A stretch of DNA of 18,913 bases from JAGNEJ01 sp043757865 (GCA_043757865.1 JAYVOP010000239.1:1-18913), one strand, 5' to 3'. Positions 9,277 to 15,994 are shown, numbered from the stretch's first letter. Program-made: numbers and translations. Notes: a model not told the origin generated them from the letters alone.

Positions 9277-9843
9277 TTAATCTCGGGCGCGGGGCTCGCG
9301 GGCGATGCTGCCCTCGGCCCCGATTGTGCTGACGAATGGGCCACCCGCGAGTGGGGCCACGCCTGTGAAGGCTACGTCTGGGACATCGGTCGATTTTCCG
9401 GCTAGCGGAAATTCTTTGCGCAGTGGGAAGTGCGGATAGCCGTCCCACATGAGGATGCGACGGAGGTCAGGATGATTGCTAAAGGTGATGCCCATCATGT
9501 CATAGACCTCGCGTTCGTGCCAATTTGCGGTGGGGTAGAGATCGCTGATGGTGGGGGTCTCGGTGGCGTCCTCTGCTAGGGGGAATTTCACCCGGAGGTG
9601 GCGCTTATCACTGAGGGAATAGAGTTCGTAAACCATTTCAAAACGAGGGTCTGTGCCCAGATGATCCACGCTGGAGATGTCCAGCAGCAAATCATACTGC
9701 AGCGTTTCCTGACAATGTTTCAGCAGGGCGTAAGCGGTCTCCTTGGTGGTGTGGACGGTGGTTTCCCCACGGAATTCTACGATGTTCGTAACGCCAGCGG
9801 GGAACTGCGTTTGGAGGGCTTGGGCGGAGGCGGCAGCGGTCAT
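9277..9843 (-). CDS. nuoC: NADH-quinone oxidoreductase subunit C (30 kDa)
   Basis: Peripheral-arm subunit of respiratory complex I, in the module between the NADH dehydrogenase part and the quinone site. From the ATG at 9843 it has 188 residues. The family signature occupies about 108-147: WHEREVYDMMGI, then the DLRRIL and WDGYPHFPLRKEFPL blocks. It is a separate NuoC, not the NuoCD fusion of enterobacteria. The same frame is open up to 10113, but that part overlaps nuoB and is not NuoC-like, so the ATG 20 bases after the nuoB stop was taken. No clear ribosome binding site precedes it. The expected neighbour nuoD is missing downstream, where the O-antigen ligase gene follows after 38 bases. 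Confidence 0.94.
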   Translation of the reverse strand: MTAAASAQALQTQFPAGVTNIVEFRGETTVHTTKETAYALLKHCQETLQYDLLLDISSVDHLGTDPRFEMVYELYSLSDKRHLRVKFPLAEDATETPTISDLYPTANWHEREVYDMMGITFSNHPDLRRILMWDGYPHFPLRKEFPLAGKSTDVPDVAFTGVAPLAGGPFVSTIGAEGSIAREPRARD

Positions 9844-9863
9844 GCGGTAACAAGGGGGGAAAG

Positions 9864-10403
9864 TTAGGCGGGCACGATTTCGGGCTGCATCCGTTTCTGG
9901 GCTTTGAAGGATTGCTCGGTATCGATCTTCTTTTGCAAACGCATCAGCCCTTCTAGCAAGGCTTCCGGTCGTGGCGGGCAGCCGGAAATATAGACGTCCA
10001 CGGGCAGCAGTTGGTCGATGCCTTGAAGGACCGCATAGCTGCGATACATGCCGCCGCTGGAAGCGCAGGCTCCCATGGCGATGCACCATTTCGGCTCGGG
10101 CATCTGATCCCACACGCGCTTTACGGCTAGCGCCATTTTATAAGTGACGGTGCCCGCCACGATCATGACATCCGCTTGGCGGGGGCTGAAACGCATCACC
10201 TCTGCGCCAAAGCGGGAGATGTCGAAGCGGCTTGAAGCCGTGGCCATCAGTTCAATGGCACAACAGGCCAGACCCATGGGCATGGGCCAGAGAGAGTTCT
10301 TGCGCATCCAATTGATGGCGGCATCTAACTTGGTGAAAATGATGTTGCCCTCGATCTTTGAATCGTAAGCGGCGTGGGTAAGAATCTGCGAAACGTTGTC
10401 CAT
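9864..10403 (-). CDS. nuoB: NADH-quinone oxidoreductase subunit B (PSST, cluster N2)
   Basis: Complex I subunit that holds the terminal 4Fe-4S cluster N2, which passes electrons to quinone. The 179 residues carry all four expected ligands: tandem C47-C48 in GLACCAIE, C113 in GACASSGG, and C142 in SGCPPRPEALLEGL. The lead-in NWMRKNSLWPMPMGLACC is also typical. The ATG at 10403 was chosen. The frame extends upstream to a TTG at 10460, but that would add a non-conserved stretch and run through the hairpin and putative promoter region. No strong Shine-Dalgarno sequence is seen. It is the first gene of the minus-strand run. nuoA, usually just upstream, is absent: a 335-base gene-free region and then an unrelated lipoprotein gene lie there. 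A CRP/FNR-type palindrome sits about 64 bases before the start. Confidence 0.96.
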   Translation of the reverse strand: MDNVSQILTHAAYDSKIEGNIIFTKLDAAINWMRKNSLWPMPMGLACCAIELMATASSRFDISRFGAEVMRFSPRQADVMIVAGTVTYKMALAVKRVWDQMPEPKWCIAMGACASSGGMYRSYAVLQGIDQLLPVDVYISGCPPRPEALLEGLMRLQKKIDTEQSFKAQKRMQPEIVPA

Positions 10404-10439
10404 AAAGTGGTGGGGAAAGGAACCGAATTGTGAGCCTAG

Positions 10440-10458
10440 GCACCGCCTCCAGCGGTGC
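10440..10458 (-). promoter_or_regulatory. perfect hairpin in the nuoB upstream region, overlapping a weak promoter-like pair
   Basis: Seven-base arms GCACCGC and GCGGTGC (10440-10446 and 10452-10458) flank a five-base loop. On the minus strand, TTGCAC (10460-10455) and TAGGCT (10438-10433) are spaced by 16 bases and could be a poor -35/-10 pair, with the hairpin spanning the spacer. Alternatively it could be a leader hairpin if transcription starts further upstream. There is no T-run after it, so it is not a terminator. The inverted repeat is seen; any function is a guess. Confidence 0.35.
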
Positions 10459-10466
10459 AAGGAAGA

Positions 10467-10484
10467 TTGTGAAATATTTCACAA
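10467..10484. promoter_or_regulatory. CRP/FNR-family operator-like palindrome upstream of nuoBC
   Basis: The 18 bases TTGTGAAATATTTCACAA are a perfect palindrome. They contain TGTGA (10468-10472), a six-base centre, and TCACA (10479-10483), which is the consensus arrangement for CRP-type regulators and is also close to sites described for other CRP/FNR members such as HcpR. The centre lies about 72 bases upstream of the nuoB ATG, in the gene-free region, a natural place for a respiratory regulator to act. Which protein binds and whether it activates or represses are not visible here. Confidence 0.6.
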
Positions 10485-10738
10485 AGCCGTCCCGAGCAGG
10501 CCGATTGCGAGCGCCGCCGGGCGCACGAACGGATCAGCTCGGCAAGTGAGCAGCGGCCTACGCTTTCCCCCAAGCATTGGAGCTGGTATAGCTCATTGTT
10601 GAAAATTTTGTAATTCGTTCATCTTCAATGACTTAGCGCTTAATATAGTTTCTTTTTTTGCTAAGCCACTTGGCTCAGAAACGTCATTATCCCAGCGTCA
10701 GGTCATGGCACTTCAGTGCCCACGGAGCTGCGGGGTTT
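10485..10738. other. gene-free region between the metal-binding lipoprotein gene and the nuoB operator
   Basis: No believable coding frame is present. The half near nuoB (10485-10590) is GC-rich. The stretch 10592-10665 is clearly AT-rich against its surroundings and includes a T-run at 10653-10659. On the minus strand TTACAA and TATACC, 17 bases apart, could be a weak promoter for nuoB. Two small inverted repeats are seen: 10661-10678 (arms of eight with one mismatch, two-base loop) and 10707-10720 (GGCAC, four-base loop, GTGCC). Neither is followed by a T-run in a direction that would make a Rho-independent terminator. Confidence 0.5.
10707..10720 (-). repeat. small perfect hairpin 3' of the metal-binding lipoprotein gene
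   Basis: Arms GGCAC and GTGCC enclose a four-base loop, starting about 18 bases beyond the TGA of the TroA-like gene. No T-run follows on the minus strand, so it is at best a weak or Rho-assisted end signal or an RNA-stabilising hairpin. Confidence 0.3.
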
Positions 10739-11734
10739 TCACTCATGGGTGACAGGGTGTGGATTGGTCGCCAGGAGCCCGGCCACCACGCGTGACATAT
10801 TACTCCGTAACATCCCCACCACCGTCCCCCGATCCACTTCCAGCGTCTGAATCTGTCCGTCCTTCACCTCCACCATTTCCCCGGGCTGGCCCAGGGTATC
10901 GCTTAATAATTCTTCTCCCACGAGCGTTCCAGAATCTTTGCTAAGCTGTTGAATCGTAACCGGTGAAACGCTGCTTTCCATAAAGATCGTCGGCACTTGC
11001 TTCCGTTTAATCAAGTCGATCACCCGCACCACCTCACTCAGCCCGGCCTCGCTAACCGTGGACACGCCTTGCACTCCTATGACTTCGATTCCGTAGGCTT
11101 CGCCAAAATAATGGAAGGCATCATGGCTCGTGACTAGCACCCGATTCCGATGCGGGAGTTGTCCCGCTTGGCGCTTCAGATCTTCATGCAGCGCTAGCAA
11201 CTCCCGCTGCACCTGCACCCCGCGTCGCTCGAACACGGACGTCTGCGCGGGGAGCGCTTTCCCTAGCACTTTCACCACGCCCGGCACCACTTGCGCCCAG
11301 AGGCTAGCATCCCCCCAAAAGTGCGGATCTAGTTGACGCTCAGCGACTTTCAGCACTTTTTCCTCCGCCAATAGCGAGCCTAATCCGAGGATCAATTTAT
11401 CCCTCGCCACGAACTGCTGGAAGATGTCCGTCATCTTCCCCTCCAGGTGCAGGCCAGAGTAAATGATGACCTTGGCGTGGTTTAGCTTGGTCATATCTTC
11501 CGGGCTGGGCTTATATAAATGCGGGTCCACGCCCGGCCCCATCAGCGGCTCTAACTCAAAGGAATCTCCGGCAATCTGCCGCACCAGATCCGTCACCATA
11601 GTCGTGGTGGTCACGATGATGGGCTTCTTCATCGTGCGCTCCTCGTCACGGCTCACACTCTGGGCTTTTTTACAACCCGCCAGCCCCAGGCCTAGCACTA
11701 AAGCTAGACGCATTATTCTTGAATTTGAAAACAT
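10739..11734 (-). CDS. metal ABC transporter substrate-binding lipoprotein, TroA/ZnuA family
   Basis: Cluster A-I solute-binding protein that captures Zn, Mn or Fe outside the inner membrane for an ABC importer. It has 331 residues. A lipoprotein signal ends in LAGC with the lipidated cysteine at 21, so the mature protein is membrane-anchored. The four metal ligands expected for TroA are in place: H72 (PHLYKPSPEDM), H138 (DPHFWGD), H204 (TSHDAFHYFG) and D279 (LLSDTLG). Three His plus one Asp match the TroA set. There is no His-rich loop of the kind seen in many dedicated ZnuA proteins, so the metal cannot be named. An ATG at residue 8 would give an equally good signal peptide; no ribosome binding site decides between them. 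No permease or ATPase gene is adjacent, so it is an orphan here. Its promoter region holds a 16-base inverted repeat. Confidence 0.93.
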   Translation of the reverse strand: MFSNSRIMRLALVLGLGLAGCKKAQSVSRDEERTMKKPIIVTTTTMVTDLVRQIAGDSFELEPLMGPGVDPHLYKPSPEDMTKLNHAKVIIYSGLHLEGKMTDIFQQFVARDKLILGLGSLLAEEKVLKVAERQLDPHFWGDASLWAQVVPGVVKVLGKALPAQTSVFERRGVQVQRELLALHEDLKRQAGQLPHRNRVLVTSHDAFHYFGEAYGIEVIGVQGVSTVSEAGLSEVVRVIDLIKRKQVPTIFMESSVSPVTIQQLSKDSGTLVGEELLSDTLGQPGEMVEVKDGQIQTLEVDRGTVVGMLRSNMSRVVAGLLATNPHPVTHE

Positions 11735-11759
11735 GGGCGGGCATTAGGCTGGGCTAATT

Positions 11760-11775
11760 TAGTTCTCAAGAACTA
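11760..11775. promoter_or_regulatory. inverted repeat, possible operator of the TroA-like gene
   Basis: TAGTTCT and AGAACTA (11760-11766, 11769-11775) form perfect seven-base arms around a two-base centre, in the 84-base gap between the yqhD stop and the lipoprotein start, 25 bases before the ATG. On the minus strand a CATAAT hexamer (11780-11775) abuts it as a fair -10 candidate, which would put the transcription start inside the repeat; no good -35 is seen. The position suits a repressor, for example a metal-responsive one, but the sequence does not match a Zur, Fur or MntR box that I know. Confidence 0.4.
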
Positions 11776-11818
11776 TTATGAGTTAGCGCCTCGGTAAGAC
11801 CGTGGCGGAAAACACTGG

Positions 11819-12976
11819 TTAGGCAGCGTGAGTCAGGATTTCCGTCACTTGTGCAGGGGAGATGTCCCCGCGCTCGCCTAATGCAGTGAGGCCGCGCGCG
11901 GCCAGCCGCTGCGCCACGCGGGTGGCGGTGTCCGCTGGCGGCACGTAGGCGCTGAGCCGGGTGGGGATTCCCAGGCTCTCGAACCATGCACGCGTCTGCG
12001 CAATGGCCGCCTCCACGCGCTCCGCTGGCGTGCCTTCACGCAGGTCCCAGACGCGCTCGCCATACTGGAGGAGCTTGTCCCATTTCTGCTCCTGTTTCAC
12101 CGTTAGCAGGCTGGGGACCACCACCGCTAAGGTCCGCGCATGGTCGATCCCATGCAGGGCAGTCAGCTCGTGGCCGATCATGTGGCTCGCCCAATCTTGC
12201 GGCACGCCCACAGACAGGATGCCGTTGAGCGCCATCGTCGTGGCCCACATCACATTGGCCCTAGCGGCGTAATCTTGCGGAGCGGCTAGCACCTTTGCGC
12301 CTTCTTCCACCAGCACCCGGAGAATGCTTTCTGCAAAGCGATCCTGCACCGCCGCGCCTACTGGATAGGTTAAATATTGCTCTAGCACATGCACGAAGGC
12401 ATCTCCGATCCCGTTAGCGCTTTGCACCGTGGGCAGAGACATGGTGACGTTAGGATCAAGGATGGAAAAGATGGGAAACACCGCTGGGGCAATGAAATGC
12501 AGCTTTTCCTGCCACGCCCGACGGCTAATCACCGAGGCTGCATTGGCCTCACTGCCCGTGCCCGGCAGGGTCAGCACCGTGCCCAGCGGTAAAGCCGTCT
12601 GCACGCTGGCTCCATGGTCTTGCAAGATCGCCCACGGCTCCCCGTCATAACAGGCCGCCGCTGCGATAAACTTCGCCCCATCCAGCACCGAACCTCCGCC
12701 CACGGCTAGCAGGAAGACCGGCTTTTCCTGCCGCGCTAACGCCACCGCTGGCAGCAGGGTATCGTAATCAGGATTCGCCTCAATACCGCCAAACTCCACC
12801 ACCCGATGCTGCGCCAGAGCCGCCCGCACTTGGCTATGCACGCCATTTTTAAAAATGGAGCCACCGCCATACAGCAGCAACACTGTGGCCTCCGCTGGCA
12901 CTAACTGAGCCAAAGCAGAGATCTGTCCGGCTCCAAACAAGAGCTTCGTGGGATTGTGAAAGGTAAAATTATCCAT
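11819..12976 (-). CDS. yqhD: YqhD-type NADPH-dependent aldehyde reductase / iron-containing alcohol dehydrogenase
   Basis: Group III metal-dependent alcohol dehydrogenase, cytosolic, reducing short-chain and lipid-derived aldehydes with NADPH. The 385 residues match the length of E. coli YqhD (387) and resemble it closely from end to end: nucleotide-binding LLYGGGS (34-40), LLAVGGGSVLDG (89-100) and TLPGTGSEANA (136-146). Metal ligands D192, H196, H265 and H279 lie in DAFVH, DWASHMIGHE and GIDHA, each shifted by two from the E. coli D194, H198, H267 and H281. GGGSVLDG, with Asp near the 2'-hydroxyl, fits the YqhD/BDH group. The ATG is supported by the MDNFTFHNPTKLLFG start typical of the family. 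It lies 55 bases after menE on the same strand, so it may share its transcript. A role in clearing toxic aldehydes is inferred from the family. Confidence 0.93.
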   Translation of the reverse strand: MDNFTFHNPTKLLFGAGQISALAQLVPAEATVLLLYGGGSIFKNGVHSQVRAALAQHRVVEFGGIEANPDYDTLLPAVALARQEKPVFLLAVGGGSVLDGAKFIAAAACYDGEPWAILQDHGASVQTALPLGTVLTLPGTGSEANAASVISRRAWQEKLHFIAPAVFPIFSILDPNVTMSLPTVQSANGIGDAFVHVLEQYLTYPVGAAVQDRFAESILRVLVEEGAKVLAAPQDYAARANVMWATTMALNGILSVGVPQDWASHMIGHELTALHGIDHARTLAVVVPSLLTVKQEQKWDKLLQYGERVWDLREGTPAERVEAAIAQTRAWFESLGIPTRLSAYVPPADTATRVAQRLAARGLTALGERGDISPAQVTEILTHAA

Positions 12977-13031
12977 GCCCCATCTAGTGAAGCGAACGCG
13001 CGTGCTGCAAGGGTAAAGATCTCAGGCCCGC

Positions 13032-14090
13032 TCAACAGCGCTCCTGCGTCTGCGCCCGCAAGGGTTTCCCTAACGGAGAATAAACGATCTGCTCCTTCCG
13101 CAGCACCGTCGTAATGCGCGCAAAGGGAGCGCACGATGCATGGTATTCCGCCAGGACCTTCGGGCTGAGCGGTCCAGCGCAGAGCCGCTGCCCAGCGCGC
13201 TCATCCGGCACAGCCACCACGACGACGGGGCGGGCCGCTAGCGCGGAAAGTTGGCGCTGCACGGCGTCTAGATCTACCAGTTCACCCAGGATTTTTACCA
13301 GGGCATCACTTCGGCCTAACCAGTGCAGGGTTCGCCCGCTGAGCGCCATGCGATCATTGGTCGTAAACCATCCGTCCCGCGTCAGAGGCTGCCAAACGCC
13401 CTCCCGCCAAGCGTCGATGGCTAGGGCCGGGCCGCTGATTTCCAGACCGTCACTAGCTGCTAAGCGTGCCTGCCAGCCCGCCAGCAGCGTCAGCTTTCCC
13501 CCCTGCTCCGTGGCCACCTGCGAGCCCGCTTCCGTTAGGCCGTAGCTCTCCCGCAGGGGCCAGCCTAACGCGTTAGCATTTTCCCGCAGCGCCAGCGGTA
13601 AATGGCCGCCACCCACGATCACTGCGCGCAGCCCAGCCGGGGCGTGCAGCCCTGCGGCCACCAGATCATAGACCTGCGTGGGCACCAGCGAAGTCAGCGT
13701 GACGCGATGCTCTGCAAGCTGCGCGTGAAACGCTGCGGGATTCCATTTTCCCGTCAATTCCCGCAGCCCGCAACCCGCCAGTCGCGCGCGCGCCACCACG
13801 CCACAGCCGCCTACATGAAACAACGGCAAGGCCCGCAACCAGACATCCGCAGGCGTCGTTTCCAGAGCCTCATTGACCATGGCCGCCGAGGCTAGCAACG
13901 TGCCCGTAGTGTGCCGAATCCATACCGGTGGCCCCGTGGAGCCGGACGTGGCGAAGCAGCGGCCCTCCGCTGGCACCACCCTAGGCGCGGCTAGCGCGCA
14001 CTGCGGATTCCCCATCAGCACGGGGGGGCCGGGCTCCCAGAAATCTGCGGGCAGGTGGAGCGTGGTTAGGATGCGGAAAGGCGTTGCCAT
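13032..14090 (-). CDS. menE: o-succinylbenzoate--CoA ligase, short form (MenE)
   Basis: Adenylate-forming enzyme that turns o-succinylbenzoate into its CoA ester in menaquinone synthesis. Context (directly after menC and menA) and motifs support this: TSGSTG at 48-53, YGLTEAGSQ at 183-191, WFTTNDR at 241-247, LGRSDALVKILGELVDL at 258-274, and a late SPLGKPLR with the expected catalytic lysine K342. At 352 residues it is about 100 shorter than B. subtilis or E. coli MenE. The missing part is the N-terminal subdomain before the P-loop, so the P-loop starts near residue 48; short MenE proteins exist in other phyla. Unusually, the P-loop reads STGPPVW, so the lysine of the usual TGxPK is a valine. 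It overlaps menC by 25 bases and has no ribosome binding site. Activity is likely but not certain. Confidence 0.87.
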   Translation of the reverse strand: MATPFRILTTLHLPADFWEPGPPVLMGNPQCALAAPRVVPAEGRCFATSGSTGPPVWIRHTTGTLLASAAMVNEALETTPADVWLRALPLFHVGGCGVVARARLAGCGLRELTGKWNPAAFHAQLAEHRVTLTSLVPTQVYDLVAAGLHAPAGLRAVIVGGGHLPLALRENANALGWPLRESYGLTEAGSQVATEQGGKLTLLAGWQARLAASDGLEISGPALAIDAWREGVWQPLTRDGWFTTNDRMALSGRTLHWLGRSDALVKILGELVDLDAVQRQLSALAARPVVVVAVPDERAGQRLCAGPLSPKVLAEYHASCAPFARITTVLRKEQIVYSPLGKPLRAQTQERC

Positions 14091-14977
14091 GGGAGGAGAT
14101 CAAGTTCTGCCGCGAATCCCAAGCCGGGCCCCGAAGGAGCCTGCAAGGCCGGACCGATGCTATGGAGTTGGGAAAAAAAGGCATCGGGGACAAAGAGCCG
14201 ATGGGTGAGCCAGCCGCCCACTTCCGCGTTCCGCGCATGAGCGGCACAGGCCGCCGCATAGAGTTGGCCGATGGCGTGATCCATGTTAGAGGTAATGATC
14301 GTGCGGGCCGCTGCCGGAGCGGCGGGCGTGGTGGCGGGTTTCCAAATGCCCACGGCAACAGGCGCAGACGGCAGGCCACGATCCAGCGCTAACGTGAGTC
14401 CAGTTTCCGCTTCCGCCTGAGCCCAGGCCCCCGCAGCGTAAGGGAAGGGATCTTCGATAAAATCAATCTGCGCTTTTACCGCTGGGCTCAGCGCAGTTGC
14501 GAACTCGCGGAAAGTTGCCGGATCTAACGCCTGATTGAAATCCAGCCGCAGCGTGAATCCGGCCTCCCGTAAGGTTTCTAGCCGCTGCGGTAAGGCGGAA
14601 TCCCCCCGGCCAGCTTTTAATTTTAAATGGGTAAAGCCTGCGGCCCGCAGTTCGGCAATTTCCGCTGGGGTGGGGGCGTGGGCTAACGTGGCGTGGCTAG
14701 CGGGGATGCTCACGCCCGCCCAGAGGCTCACGCCCGCCCGCCGCGCGGCCCCATCCCAGCGGCAACAGTCCAAGGCGCGCGCCACCAGCGGCGTCACGTG
14801 GCCGCGCGCCAGATGGGCCAGATGCTCATCCAGCGGGCGATCTCCTAACGACACCCATGGCTGCACGCAGCCCACGCCATCCTCATGGCGCAGCAGCACG
14901 CCGTCCACGTGCAGGTTGGTTTCCTGACTGTTCAGCGGCTGCACGGTGTGCAAACGATAGGGGGCCAGGTAGATCAT
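14066..14977 (-). CDS. menC: o-succinylbenzoate synthase (MenC)
   Basis: Enolase-superfamily enzyme that dehydrates SHCHC to o-succinylbenzoate in the menaquinone pathway. From the ATG at 14977 it has 303 residues. The whole catalytic set is visible: K119 and K121 in the LKLKAG motif, the three metal ligands D146 (LRLDFNQ), E175 (IDFIEDP) and D199 (LALDRG), and K213 (GIWKPA) on the far side of the barrel. The frame is open upstream to 15076, but that lies within menA and is not conserved; the chosen ATG overlaps the menA stop as ATGA, typical of translational coupling. The stop lies inside menE. The superfamily also contains N-acylamino-acid racemases and dipeptide epimerases, but the men neighbours settle the call. 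Confidence 0.93.
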   Translation of the reverse strand: MIYLAPYRLHTVQPLNSQETNLHVDGVLLRHEDGVGCVQPWVSLGDRPLDEHLAHLARGHVTPLVARALDCCRWDGAARRAGVSLWAGVSIPASHATLAHAPTPAEIAELRAAGFTHLKLKAGRGDSALPQRLETLREAGFTLRLDFNQALDPATFREFATALSPAVKAQIDFIEDPFPYAAGAWAQAEAETGLTLALDRGLPSAPVAVGIWKPATTPAAPAAARTIITSNMDHAIGQLYAAACAAHARNAEVGGWLTHRLFVPDAFFSQLHSIGPALQAPSGPGLGFAAELDLLPWQRLSAS

Positions 14978-15834
14978 GCGCGGGCAGCCAGGAAAAAGAG
15001 CACGGTAAAGAGCACCAACTGCGCAGCGGCTAGGGCCAGAAAACGATTGTAGGCCCGGGACGGCGGCGTGCGCCATACCAGCGCGCTAATCATCACACCT
15101 AACGCCAGCCCAGGCAGCGGCCACCACGCCAGCGGACCAGTCCACAGGGCCACGCCTAACAAGGGCGGCAGCACGCAGAGCAGCGTAATCTCCACGCGGC
15201 TAAACGTCACGCCCCAGCGCACCGCCAGCGTGCGCTTCTGGCTCCGCGCATCCTCGGCTACATCTCGGAGATTATTCAACGCAATCAATACCGTGCTCAG
15301 CATCCCCACTTGCAATCCCGCCCCCACGCTGAGCGCGTACCACTGTCCAGACTGCACGAAAACGGTGCCACTCACTGCGATTAAACCAAAAAAAAGCAGC
15401 ACAAAAAAATCCCCTAACCCACGATAAGCTAACGGCCACGGCCCGCCCGTATAACCAAAGCAAAAATACAAACTGGGCAGCCCGATGGCCAACATCCACC
15501 AACCCCGCGCCCACACTAACGGTAGCGCCCACGCCACCGCCACTAGCATGGCGAGCGCGCCCGCGCCATACATGGCCCGCGGGGAAGTCAGGCCAGCGGA
15601 GGTGGTGCGCGTAGGACCTAAGCGCTGGGCGGTATCCGCACCTTTCTCCGCATCAATGGCGTCATTGAAAAAATTTGTCGCCACTTGGATGGCCACCGTG
15701 CTGGCGAGCGTGCAGAGCGCCAGCCACCAGGAAATGTGACCGGTTAGTTTCTCCGCCAAAGCCGTGCCCACCACCACCGGAGCGACGGCGGCAGGCAGAG
15801 TCTTCGGGCGGGCGGCTAGGATCCAGGCGTTCAT
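14974..15834 (-). CDS. menA: 1,4-dihydroxy-2-naphthoate polyprenyltransferase (MenA)
   Basis: UbiA-family integral membrane prenyltransferase that attaches the isoprenoid tail to 1,4-dihydroxy-2-naphthoate, giving demethylmenaquinone. The 286 residues start MNAWILAARPKTLPAAVAPV, the usual MenA opening. Prenyl-diphosphate/Mg sites are NFFNDAIDAEKGAD (54-67) and NNLRDVAEDARSQKRTLAVR (187-206), with YTGGPWPLAYRGLGD (128-142) between them. Eight or so hydrophobic segments are spread along the chain. An in-frame ATG at 15864 would add ten residues; the later start fits the family better, though neither has a ribosome binding site. It is the first of the three men genes and overlaps menC by four bases. 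Its promoter should lie in the 160 bases shared with ftsK. Confidence 0.93.
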   Translation of the reverse strand: MNAWILAARPKTLPAAVAPVVVGTALAEKLTGHISWWLALCTLASTVAIQVATNFFNDAIDAEKGADTAQRLGPTRTTSAGLTSPRAMYGAGALAMLVAVAWALPLVWARGWWMLAIGLPSLYFCFGYTGGPWPLAYRGLGDFFVLLFFGLIAVSGTVFVQSGQWYALSVGAGLQVGMLSTVLIALNNLRDVAEDARSQKRTLAVRWGVTFSRVEITLLCVLPPLLGVALWTGPLAWWPLPGLALGVMISALVWRTPPSRAYNRFLALAAAQLVLFTVLFFLAARA

Positions 15835-15935
15835 GGTGGCTAGGATGCAGTGGGGCGCAGGCATTTCAAGTCAGGCTTTAGCTACGGCCGCCCGCACCTA
15901 GCCGGAAAATGCTTAAGATCTCTAAACAAATCTCG

Positions 15936-15963
15936 TTGCCCTGGCCCGGCTCTCGGCTACACT
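15936..15963 (+). promoter_or_regulatory. candidate sigma-70-type promoter of ftsK
   Basis: TTGCCC (15936-15941) and TACACT (15958-15963) are spaced 16 bases apart. The -10 keeps the T, A and final T that matter most. A start near 15970 would leave a leader of about 25 bases before the ftsK ATG. This is a pattern match only. No equally good pair was found on the minus strand for menA. Confidence 0.4.
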
Positions 15964-15994
15964 TGGCGTTCATCTTTTCCCGTTTCCTTATCCT

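Noticed and set aside
9844..10113. Upstream extension of nuoC
   Set aside because: It runs through the confirmed nuoB coding sequence, and NuoC similarity starts only after the ATG at 9843.
10404..10460. Longer nuoB from a TTG at 10460
   Set aside because: It would add a non-conserved stretch across the hairpin and promoter-like elements; the ATG at 10403 suits the family.
10651..10678. T-run plus inverted repeat as a terminator
   Set aside because: On the plus strand the T-run precedes the stem, and on the minus strand the stem is followed by an A-run. Neither order makes a Rho-independent terminator.
14978..15076. Upstream extension of menC
   Set aside because: It lies within the 3' end of menA. 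The ATGA overlap and the MenC-like N-terminus support the ATG at 14977.
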